This document shows, piece after piece, positions 46,341 through 56,880 of a stretch of 64,000 nucleotides of DNA (its first letter is position 1; each line of letters opens with the position of its first letter). The notes below the pieces were generated by a model. The model had not been told where the DNA came from, did not search any database, and saw only the letters and a program-made list of their open reading frames with translations. The stretch covers positions 613,500 through 677,499 of the forward strand of contig VXBM01000057.1 of NCBI GenBank assembly GCA_013400155.1, given 5' to 3'. The translations under genes were made by a program, and so were the position numbers. The DNA comes from Helopsaltes ochotensis (taxonomy: Eukaryota; Chordata; Aves; Passeriformes; Locustellidae).

Positions 46341-48342
46341 TTGTGCAAATATTGACAGGATTATGTTTCAGGAAACACATTGAGACTTAGAGGCAGCAAA
46401 ACAAAATTATTTTGGGTCAGCCCTCAAAATTATGCTGTGCATGGAGACTATGAGGATGTAAAATGCTGACATGAACAGGGGCTTCTTTAACATATTGTGG
46501 CCACAGGATTTGGTTAGATTGTTTGGGGTGATCCTGTTGTGCTGTGTAACTATATGTGTGCTGGCATGGCAGACTGATGAAGAGATCAGTTTGTGCTGAA
46601 ATACGTGACATGCTCACTAAATCAGTAACTGTAACTTCAAGTAATCAGTTCAAAATAGTCTGGAATAAATCACTCCTTGTATGTACACATTTCACCCTCA
46701 CCCCTCAGCTGGAAACCATTTTGTATCACATTTGAAGGGAAAAAGCATGACTTAGCACTTTGTACAGAATCCCAAGCTATTCTGTGGCACATCATAAAGT
46801 TGCTATCTGTTGTTAAAAAGTTATTGATCAGAACTCAGGACCTTTTCCATTTATACCACAGCTTTCTCAACATTGAAACAGAGATAAGTTTTATGCCCAC
46901 TTTTTATCCCTTGGGCATGCCCTTATCAATCCTTAAAATGGTGTCAGAGGACATGCCACACCCTAGTGGACTGCGTGGCCTGTTCTAGGACTTCCTCTGA
47001 CCCAGGGCTTTTGGAACTTTCTTCTCTGATATCTTCTTGCCTTTTTTCAGAAGCTCACCGTGAGTGATGCTAAGGCCTGATCTTGGTGTGGTGTGAGCTT
47101 TCAACCTCATTACCTGTAGAAGAGGTAGATATACCTGATCTGTTAATTTCTGCTCTGTCCCTGTGAGATCATATCTGTTGCAGGTATGTCCAATTGAAAA
47201 TTGTAATTACGGTTGTACATAGGAGAGCCAAACATATTGCAGCATGGGTCTACATAGATAGAACATCCTATGTTAAGCCAATTTCCAGGGACCCTTTGCA
47301 GTTGTCAGTTTTTAAAAATTTATGTTTCTGTTATCAAATTCATCTGACTCTTAAAATTACTGAATTTTCCTGTAATGTTGTCACAAGAGGGCAGAATCGG
47401 GATTTGTACATGCAGTAACATTTAGCACAACTGAATAAATTGCTATGTATCAGCTGAGCTGTGGTAACAGCTGTGTGCATAACTAGCCTGCAGCAGACAT
47501 GGGGTAATTCCACTTAACGCTGTCTTCTCCTGGGTTAAGTCAAATGACCTTGCATTTATCACATGCCAGAAGCATGCACATGCTCAATTATGAAGCTAGG
47601 ATTATATGCCACAACTTCTTAAGGCTCAGTAACTTAATCCTCTATTTGAGCCCTAAAGGCTGTTTGTGTACCTTGAATGGGTATCTCCCCTATTTTTATA
47701 AAGCCAGAATGCACTGGCAGTCAGAGTAGCATAGCCTGTTCTTTGGAATGCTCTGAAGAAGCTGAAGCTCATTTCCTTACAAAAAGCTGGTTTTGGAAAT
47801 CTGGGACTATGTGAGTAGCCCTGTCCCAAGCAAGGTTACCTTCACCTAGTGATAGTTTCCCAGCATGAACTACTTCCATACCCATGGCTGAGTTTTTTCT
47901 ACTGTTGCAACAAACTTAACTTAAGGGTGACTAAAGTTGCTGACTTCAATCTGTTTGGCAACTACAATAACCCCACAGATCACTTTGAATTAATTCATTG
48001 GCAAATACATAATTCAAAATAATTGCTATGATTTTCCTTCCCATTGTTAATGGACTGAAACTGCCTTTCATTTATAAAGAAACCACTTGCAACTTTGGAA
48101 TTAATAAAGCACTCAGTGAGAAGTGCCTACTGAACTAGTCTGCAGCTATCTGACCAACTTCTAAGACATTAAATGGATACACATTTGCCTGTACAGAGAC
48201 AAGTCTTCAGATATGTTGGGGTTAATTCTGGAGTCAATTCAAAAAGTGCACCGCTCTCTAAGAAAATAAAGGGTTTTCAGCTTCTGACTCTGTTAAATAA
48301 TGATTAGTTGCAGCACAGAATTGCATATCCTCTGCTTTCTAG

Positions 48343-48507
48343 GTGAGAACCATGAGGCTGTAGTCCAGAAGGGACCTAAAAATGTGTCCTTTATGATGGC
48401 TAAGTCTTTACTAGCGTGTGGCACAACTATAGGAGGCGCTGCGTGTGGTGTTTTCCTGTTTATCTGCTTGAAACTACAAATGAAAGGAAAAACAAATAAA
48501 AAAGAAA
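48343..48507 (+). CDS. Candidate internal exon encoding a transmembrane helix
   Basis: The acceptor is TCCTCTGCTTTCTAG and the donor AAA/GTAAGA, both near consensus. The exon is 165 bases (55 codons) and phase 1 at both ends, so it splices in frame to the exon ending at 44152: G plus GT gives a glycine codon. The peptide has a polar part with an NVS sequon, then a hydrophobic span, SLLACGTTIGGAACGVFLFI followed by CL. A basic stop-transfer segment follows (KLQMKGKTNKK). That order predicts a single-pass type I topology with the tail inside, and the helix carries GxxxG-like small residues and two cysteines. No known family is recognised. The downstream exon is not established: phase 1 acceptors exist near 61790 but are far away and weak. 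Confidence 0.36.
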
Positions 48508-51146
48508 GTAAGATCACAAACAGACATCACCCCTGAGTCATTCAAGTTCCTGAATGAACCACATCATAATTGATCAAATACCTTCTTCCCAAATTAACAT
48601 CTCTTCTAATTTGTTAAGCAGAGCCTGTAAGACTAATATCAGTGCCTTCTACAGTTCTACATCCAGCTACATCTGCAATCACCCTTACTCAAGAAGCATC
48701 TCTAAGAAGATTACATTGCATGGTCCCACCGTGCATTGGAGAGGGCCCCTCAAATAGAGGTGACTTGGTGGGATTTGTAGTCTGTGGGAACAGGGCCACT
48801 GGACAGAAGAGGACTGTGTGAAGGATTTTACTCTCCTGTACTAAATTAGGAGTTTCTCTTGAGAGCAAGTTGCTCTCATACAGGCCAAGCTTAGGTGACC
48901 TCAGTCTGAATCATGGGTATTGTTCCTCCTGTTTTTCCTTTTTCCCAGCTGCTGCTGAACACTTGAGGTGGCACTGGCTTGTTATCTGCTCCTCATTTTG
49001 GGTACAGAGGAACCTGTGCTCTGTGTGTGAGCATGCATGTGTGTGTCTGCCTGCCTGTCATTACAGCACTAATGGAAATACTGCACGGATCACAACTCTC
49101 AATTAGCTCCTCGGGAGATTGCTGTGACAGCCAGTTACTGAACAGCAGGGCCTGAAGGAATGAATTAATTTGTAGTACACGGCAGTTAGAGTCACAGTGT
49201 TAGCAATGGAATAAGACAGCAATAGACCCCGATTAGACTTCGGCTGTATGGGGCAAAGAGGCAGTTACCTGGGGGACTGTTACCTGTTACCGTTCCTTTT
49301 TGTCTATCTCTCCTCCTGGGGCTAGAAAAGATCTTGGACCATGAATGAATGAGTTTAGAGCTCTTAGTTCGGTTCTTGGAATCACTACCTGTCTGCCTGA
49401 GGCTGTTTGGCAGCAGGCAATGGGCTTTCACTCAACACAGACAAGGGCATGCTGCTCTCCTCCTGGCCTGGAGCCAGGCCACAGCCACTAAGTGAGTGGT
49501 ATTCAGGGGAGGTAACCCGATCTTTCTGTCCTCTTCAAACAACAGCTCTCTTCCTTATTAGTTCAGATAATCGCGCATCACAGAGGGTGTCGTAAGGTTG
49601 CTGCACCAGGGGATGCTGGTGGCTTGCCTTTGCAATGATACATTTATACACAGACATAGAGGAGTAAAATATACTTGATAAGGCAGTCTTGGGGATCTTT
49701 ATAGACAGTGTGAAGTTTCCAGGGCTTCTGCCCACAAACAGCCACACGTTCCCTGTAACCTAGTACCACACTGTTCACTGTCTCGTGTTCTGTCATTCAC
49801 AAAGATAAGTTTTGGCTTTTATTTATTATGCTTTTTCTTAAAACTTGTTTTTAAGCAGAATTTTCCTTAAAACTTGTTTTTAATGTACTTTATAGAGATG
49901 GCTTATTTCTAGGCAGAAAGGATTTGTCACAGTGGGACACCATCCTTTCTTTACCCTTGATCAACCACCCATTGAAAAGCCATGTGAAGCCAATGTAGTT
50001 TTGCACGTGGTACTTGTTTTAGTTGGGTCAGATCTGACCCTCTGAACTGTGTGACATGCAGCGCGGGGAAGGAGTAAGGGGAAAAGAAAGGAAAGTTTAC
50101 AGGACAGTCCTTGTGGAAGGTAAGAAACATTAAAAGAAAGTTTCTCATGAAACTGTGTTGCTCTGGTAGGCTAAGTTCTTCATGTTCTGGAAAGCAAGAT
50201 TTCTGAGTGAAGAGTGAAAGAGAAGTAGTTAACTGACAGCGCAACTCCTAAAGGCGGCTGTCCTCTGTTTATCTGTAAAAGGACATGGAAGCAGCACCAG
50301 CCAAGTCTTTTTATGCCCTCCTGGTTTTTAGGCACGAGAGGAATCTTTTGTTTTGACCAAATTCCCAAAAATCATTCAGTCTGTGGTCCCTGCACTGTCA
50401 ACCAACAAATGGAGCAGTTAACATTACCTTTGTTAATGGAAGGCAGGAAATCAAACCCAAGCTCTTCTCCGAACTGGTGTCCTTGTAACTTACAAGTCAG
50501 CAAAGAGGTTGTAAACGGGTTTGCAGCTCTGGCAGTGCTCCTCCTGTGGGCAGTATTGCATTGGTGTGCTTTTATTTTCCTTCATTTTGAGTGCAAATGG
50601 AAGTCCAAACAGTCGATCTTTTCCTCTTTGCAGCCCATGGCACTTCTTTGATCTTTGTGTCTGCTGTTTCTATGAAGCGTGTCCCTTGCTGCACATTCTG
50701 GCCAGTAAGTGGTGCTCCCCGCTTCCTTCCTGCGGCTCCATTCTCTGTGCCGAGCTTAGAGTGCTGTCATGCATTGCTGGTGCTTTCAGGTGTGTCTCAC
50801 CCAGACAGTACGTCATGCTTTGATGTAGCGTATTGATACAATAATGGTATTTCTTAATGGAAGTCCTAATGGTGTGTTTTTAATGACACTGCTTGGCATT
50901 ATCCCATTGTCTGTACATACTGCTACAGAGGTCCTTGAATAGGTTCCTCTGATGCAGATCACCCTATGAGATGCGTTTCAACTGGGTTTATGTGTGTAAT
51001 GTTGAATGCAAGGAGAACATTTATGTGGCTGGCACGGCTATAAGCAGACTAGAAATACTGGGAAAATGAGACCTTGTGATTTGGTAGTTTTTGGAGCTGC
51101 AAATCCCAGTACTGCATTCTTGCCAGTTGAAGAAATATGTTTCTTT
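48508..51146. other. Non-coding stretch with a possible conserved block at 49060-49270
   Basis: No gene recognised. 49060-49270 is repeat-free with preserved CpGs and homeodomain-type words (CAATTAGCTC near 49101, GAATTAATTTG near 49162), giving a weak enhancer-like texture. A 17-base motif (CTTAAAACTTGTTTTTA) occurs twice near 49838-49885. Confidence 0.4.
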
Positions 51147-54100
51147 TCAAGACTTTGTGATTTGGCTGGTATATGGGATGTGCCTTCTCCACTGGCCCTT
51201 TAACGACAGAATCTTTTCAGTAACATTATTCCACAATGAATTTGGTTTAACTTGGTTGTGATTTTTCCACACTTGATCACTATTGTCCTGGTTTTTTTTG
51301 CCTGGATATAAAATTCTAACATGCTGACCTGTAACCTGTATTGAGTTTGTTCTTCTCTGTAAGAAACATGACACCAGGACCAAGGCAGAAGTAGTTTTTC
51401 CTCAAGTGGTGGTATGGTTTTTCAGAGTAGCAAATAGCTACCCAAATAGTTATGTTTCAGAGACAAGGAATAAGACATATCTGAAGAACAGGGAGAAAGA
51501 AACAAACTAAAAGAGAGAAGCAAAGAAAGAGGAAAATTGATAAATAAAAAAAGGAGAAGTGACTAAAGCAAGAGAAGAGAGAGGGAGATTCTCTCCTGAT
51601 TAGAATTCATGAACTCCATTCTTACATTAAGTCTATATATGACACCTGGCCTTTAATGTGAAGCTGCCTACGAGCATTAAAAATTAAAAGCAGAAGGTAG
51701 GATCCATCCATCTCGGGCAGCGCTGCTCCCCTCCTATCTGAGCTCTGCACAAAGCTATTACACATTGATAAATTATTTTGGGTAATAGCTGAGATATTAC
51801 ATTGTTTCTGAGTGAAGGTAAAATCTCTCCATGACATGGGCATTTATCAGGAGCGCATTTCATCCTATTTATTATGGCCGAGACGAGATCACAGGCTGCG
51901 GGCAGAGCTGGCACGTTGTGCTGATCACCTCCCCCATCGCCTCCCTTCCCTCTGTCACTTAGATGATGGGATATTGATGGAGCTCATGACAAGTTAATTA
52001 TTAACTAAAGATATGCAGTTCACCTTTGCCAGGGGAGGGGGCATAGAAGAGAGCAATGATAGTGCCTAAAAAAATAAATATATCCATTGTATCTTAGGAT
52101 TCCTTTCTTCACCTTCCTCTCCCTTCTACCAGTGGTATTTTACAGGCCCCCAGATAAATCAGATACATTATATGAATAGAAGTATGGTCTAGAAGGCCAA
52201 CAGAAATGGAAGAAGCTCTAAGAACCTTTAGTTTTCTCCAAAAAAAGTTACCACAAAACTTTTTATCCATTGTCTTGGCACTGGAAATAACTAGGGAGAT
52301 ATTCTTGTTGTCCACTGAGCAAAGGTGATTGCTCTCACTCCTGAGAAGGCCAGAAGGCAGAGGCATGGAATTTTGATTCTATCCAATAAATGAATACATT
52401 CTTTCTTTATAAGGAAGAGATGTCTTGACACCACCTGAATATTTCAGCTACTCCCTTCCACTGAGTGCTGGATGTTCCCCTGAAGACTGGCTGGTTGTGC
52501 AGGAAGGCGATGGCTGCAAAGATAATGCCTGCTTGCATGCTCATCTGAGCTCCTAGGCTGAACAGGATGAGTTTGCCAGCACATGAAGGACAGTTATTTA
52601 GTTGATTGGTTCTGATCCTGCAGTTTGTTGACTAGGCTGGAGCCAAGGCAGTAAAAGGCAGTCAGGTGCCAGAGGTAAGTACACCATTTTACACTCAGCT
52701 GCTTCTGTTTTGTCCATAAAGTATCTTAATATTATGTTCAGGTAGTTCTAGAAGAAAGGAACTATGGCTGTAAACCACCATGACAGTGGTCATTTAGAAA
52801 ATAATCACAAGGCAAAATAAAACATTCTATCAAAGGAATCATTCCCTCCATATGATTGCTTAGCAAGACCTGCCAATTAAGTTTTCACCACTTAAGAGTC
52901 CTTCAGGAGAAAATCAATGTCTGTTTGTTTTTCTAAACCCAAGGTGCTCTAGGTGTCAGTCTAAACTGCAGGCACGCTAAATTTTATCCAGATTGGATAA
53001 TCCAGTTGGATTTGAACCATATAGCTTATTTAGGACTCATATAATTCCCTTCCTTAAAGAAAGCATAACATCATTACTTCTACATCGGAAAAAAAGAGAA
53101 AGGTTATTTTTCCCGTTCTCTTCTTATGAGCTGTGGTAGGGGATGCAAGATCACTACCTTTGTGTCTGCAACAAACTGGTCTCCCCAGAGTAAAATTGTA
53201 CATACTTTCTTCATGCTGTTCTGCTTGAAGTTTTCCAAAACTTGTGAAAGCTGCTGTGTTGTCTCTATTCTTTTGGTGTAGAACATATGTGCCTGTGAAG
53301 CAGCACTGATCAGGGTAAGGGAAAGCCAGTACCATTTTTTGAAACCCACCAGTTTCATTCACTTGGATTAGTGCCTTATACAGAAATTTCAGGAGCAGAC
53401 ATTTTGTTTTACTGAATTTTGGCTTCTCTTATGAAATCTGAAGTTTTGGTTCTGGGCTAATCCTGGAAGTTCCTTTTAAAAATTTAAATTATTTAAATAA
53501 GCATCATTTCCTATTCTACAGCTGTGAAGACTCTCTTTTTGAAAAGACAGATTTTTAATTATTTGCCTCAAAATGGGAAATTTTAAGTATCTTTAAGCAG
53601 ATCAATTTGGATTCTCAGATGTAACTCTTCTTCTGTGAGACAATGCTAGATACACATGCATTGAAATTGCTGCACATAAAAGCAAAACTTTCAGAGCCTT
53701 AATTTGCTTCATATACTTTGGCTTTTTGAAATCTCTGAAAATCTAAGTGCTTGCTATCAAAGGTATGAGAAAGAGAGATGAGATTGGGCTCCCATGTACA
53801 GATAAAGTGAGTCTGTCTGAAACATGGTGTGTAGATTATCTGTATGGTTTCCAAGTAAGAAACTGCCCATCACTGCAGTAAGGCTAATCTCCCTGTCCTT
53901 GTCTGGTCATAGTGATCAGTTTGCCCTCTACTTAATATAATAAGATATATAATAAAAATGTATTAACAACTGTGAACCACCCTCATCACCCTTCCAAAAC
54001 CCCCTGGGATCCTCCAAGGTTAGAGGATGTGCAGTATACTCACCTCAAAGTAAATTCACGGTCATTATCTTCACCTTTTATTGTACACCTTGTCCTTGTC

Positions 54101-54372
54101 TTTTGCCTCTCTTGAAGCTGCTTTTTACTCTGGGCCTTGGTTAGTAGTCCCTGCCTGTGCAGTGTAGCTGTGTTGACATCACTGGCAAAATACTGATGGT
54201 GTAATACCTGGTGGTCCCATTTATCTTCCAAAGATACCTTTCTGGTGAGCTTTGTGAGAACCACATCAGGCTGTGAACTCGTAAATATGTGTTCAGGGGG
54301 TCTGGGTTCATATGCTGTCTGTAACTCCTCCAAGGCAGAGGCTCCATCACTGTTTCCAAGCAACGTACCCCC
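51147..54372 (-). CDS. Weak candidate chain of three minus-strand exons
   Basis: Three open segments join by splice phase. The first, 54372-54044, has an uncertain acceptor and ends at TTTGAG/GTGAGT, phase 2. The second, 53305-53158 or 53305-53206, has acceptor CCTTACCCTGATCAG; donor AAAG/GTAGTG or AAA/GTATGT both give phase 0. The third, 51356-51147, has acceptor GTTTCTTACAG, phase 0, and ends in a stop after 69 codons. The peptide is polar and lysine/glutamine-rich, for example KTRTRCTIKGEDNDREFTL at the end of the first segment and TQQLSQVLENFKQ in the second. No domain or family is recognised. Open frames and splice-like sites of this quality occur by chance, so confidence is low. Confidence 0.18.
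51590..52035. promoter_or_regulatory. Candidate enhancer with a perfect HNF1 palindrome
   Basis: A repeat-free block of distinctive texture with preserved CpGs near 51850-51940. At 51993-52005 it contains GTTAATTATTAAC, an exact match to the HNF1 homeodomain consensus GTTAATNATTAAC. It sits in a slightly longer perfect palindrome (51992-52006). Twelve bases on, the minus strand reads TGGCAAAGGTGAAC (52031-52018), which has the CAAAGGT core of DR1/HNF4-type sites, though the flanking half-site is imperfect. HNF1A/B and HNF4A cooperate at enhancers in liver, kidney, gut and pancreas. The HNF1 match is seen directly; the enhancer function is inference. Confidence 0.45.
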
Positions 54373-56369
54373 CTGCTGGTTTTGGTAATGACAAGGCTTG
54401 TAGCTTTTATCCTAGTTTTTTAAATTTACCTAAACTTTCCTCCTAGACATCTCATAACTTAAGCTGTAATTTGTTATTCAAAGAATGCCTCTCACACTAA
54501 GATATGTAATAGTAGAAGTTCAGTGCTGACATGTTGTTCATTAACACACAGTTCTGTACTGGTATGAATGAGGTGATGGAGAAGGGGCTCTTCTTGAACG
54601 TGGAAATCAAATCATTGAAAGCCTATATGAGGAAACCTTGTATTGAGAGACAATAGTATGAATACATTTTTGTTGAGGTCCAAAAGTACCTATCCATAAT
54701 ATTAGTATTTTCTGGCAAAAATACGGTGATGCGTGGTTATATTGCATTCTGGCTCTTGAAATATAAGAGAAATCTGAGTTAAGTTTATACAAACTTTACT
54801 AGACTTAGCTCAATTTTGGATGTAACTCAGTGTGATTTATCTGATCTGTACCTAGTGTGTAGGAGAGTGTGTTTGGCCTGGCAGTATGGGAAATGTCACA
54901 GGGCAGAGAGCAGCAGCAAATCAGACAGACCAGGACTCATCAGAACAGGATTCCTACACAAGAGCTAGAACTGAATGTGCAGTTTAATCAGTGCTGTGTC
55001 CTGTTGTATGTGATAGAGTCTTCCCTGAGTGTGAGCTGTCAGGCAGGCAGCCTACTTGTTCCACAAGGTTTTATGGCTCTGCTGCCCTAGATGGGAGGTC
55101 ACGTGCTGCCGTGGTGTGCCAGATCTGGTATCCTTTGCTAACCTGGTTCCTTGTCTTTTGTTGTGACAAAATCAGTTGAGAAGGTGCAAGAACTCCAGGC
55201 AGGTGGAAAGTTAAGGAACAGCTGGACTGTACAGTCACATCTACTGAGACTGTATATGTAGAAATTGTGTGGGGGCTCAGCTTTTGGTCACCACACCAAC
55301 ATAGGTCTAGATCTATCCTTGGACCTGCCTTATGTTTTTCAGTTGTGCCAAGCTCCTGGCATTAATAGCAACTGAGGTAAGATTGCACAAATTATTTGTG
55401 TTTGGAAATATTACTTTGTCATCTTTTCATTGCAGTGAATATCCCCTTCTTCCTTTTATACTCTAGTTTAGACTAATGGAAATAACAACCCACCTCTTAA
55501 TTTTTCCTGTTAATTATTCCTCAATATCCTCAGCAATTTGCACTTCATGTTTCTTACTCATAAGGGAAGATAGCAAAAACCTAGCTGGTCTGTCTTCTGT
55601 GGTGCCCTTTATACTTTTTCTTTTGTATTCCATGAAATGATTGGCAAAACCACTTCATCTTTCAAATCTTTTCTTGTGATCCACTTCAGTATTTTGACGC
55701 TTTTAGCAAAATAACTGGTTCTGATGTCAGTAAGAAACTTGATATTTATTAGTGTTTTTTGTTCTACAATTTTATATTAAAAGCATATTTTAAATTTATT
55801 TTTTCCTAAAGTCATCTATTCTTGCTTCTGGTGAGTCTGTCACTGTTTGTCACCTTCTTTCTGCTACTTGTTTCAGTCTGGCAGGTTGTGCCTCAGCTGA
55901 ATCTTCACATGGATTTAAGTGGTAAACTGAGCAGTGAGACCTTGTGCTTGAGGGAGGTGTGGTGGCTTTGAGTGGTACCATAAAATAAATCATTCCTACT
56001 AATGATGTGCACTAGGGCAGACCTGGTGCTGTCTTCCAAACCTGGCAAGCACACAGTGAAACACAATGTACCACTGTGCTCATTCCGTACACTGGCAAGT
56101 GTTGGGCACCCCCATGCTCCCCACTTTCTCCCCTCCATAGCATAAATGGAGGATCATGTTCCATATGCTCCCAGGTCAACCCTCAGAAACAGTTTAAGCA
56201 GCTTGGAGAAACACACAACAACTTAAAGACCCTACAGTAATTGAGAGGGAGAGGGGGGAAACAGTGTAATGGAGGGGTGAAGAGTTTCCATAAACCCATT
56301 GCCTCAGCTCAGAGAACCTGCTAAGGGGCAGTGGTCAGAGAGAAACAGAAGGAGAGAGAGAGATATCAA
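52036..56369. other. Non-coding stretch outside the weak minus-strand exon candidates
   Basis: No transposon ends or strong motifs were recognised. Confidence 0.45.
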
Positions 56370-56650
56370 GTGTAGTAATCAGAATGAAAAATGGAGCTCC
56401 GGTTACTTTAAACAAGAGCTAATTTATCACGGGAACGAGAGGATAAGTAGCTGAGTTTCAGGCGTTCAGTAAGTTCCCCGTTCTGCTCCAAAAATTATTC
56501 CACCCCTGTCTCCATGCTCCCATAAATCATCCCCTTCTTCACTTCTGCTCCGATTACCAATTACTCCTGCCTACGACACGCTTTCCCCTGCCCGACACAA
56601 TCTGATGGGCCCCTGCCTTTTAATTTTACAAATGCTTTTTCCTTCTTGCT
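56370..56650. promoter_or_regulatory. Candidate conserved non-coding block
   Basis: A repeat-free block with an unusual number of CpGs for this window (near 56400, 56432, 56440, 56463, 56480, 56551, 56575 and 56593) and AT-rich words such as ACCAATTACTCC. It contains no exon-like ORF. It lies directly before a pyrimidine-rich and poly(T) tract. Confidence 0.28.
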
Positions 56651-56790
56651 TCTCAGCTCCCTGTTCCTACTCCTCCCCTCCCCGGTTTCCCTCTGTATCT
56701 TTGTTTCCCCTTTCCCTTCTCATCTACTTTTTTTTTTTTTTTTTTTTTTTTTATTTTAATTTTTTTTTTTTTTTTTTTTTTTTTCTTTTT

Positions 56791-56866
<76 letters not shown>

Positions 56867-56880
56867 CTGGCACCTCCCCC
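56650..56880. repeat. Polypyrimidine tract with 139-bp T-rich run (56728-56866)
   Basis: C/T-rich sequence from 56650 grades into an almost pure T run interrupted by single A, AA, C and CC. Translated lysine- or phenylalanine-rich ORFs over it are artefacts. It is not obviously the poly(A) tail of a retrocopy, because no cDNA-like sequence abuts its distal side. The length may be affected by assembly. Confidence 0.95.

Larger units (their letters stand above)
44511..48342. other. Stretch between the two candidate exons; no further exon identified
   Basis: No additional exon with convincing splice sites was found, for example an immunoglobulin-type domain. A second assembly gap and A/C-rich low complexity sit in the middle. 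A short near-duplication at 45300-45360 (TATGGATGAAAAA motif twice) is present. Confidence 0.45.

Noticed and set aside
46060..46380. Glycine/phenylalanine/tryptophan-rich and asparagine/lysine-rich ORFs
   Set aside because: Products of A/C-rich simple sequence plus an assembly gap.
47181..47418. Immunoglobulin-type exon between the signal-peptide and transmembrane exons
   Set aside because: The open frame lacks the paired cysteines, tryptophan and DxGxYxC pattern, and has no convincing donor.
52188..52353. Minus-strand exon between the 53.2- and 51.3-kb segments
   Set aside because: The acceptor CTTCTGGCCTTCTCAG is good, but its phase (2) does not fit either neighbour.
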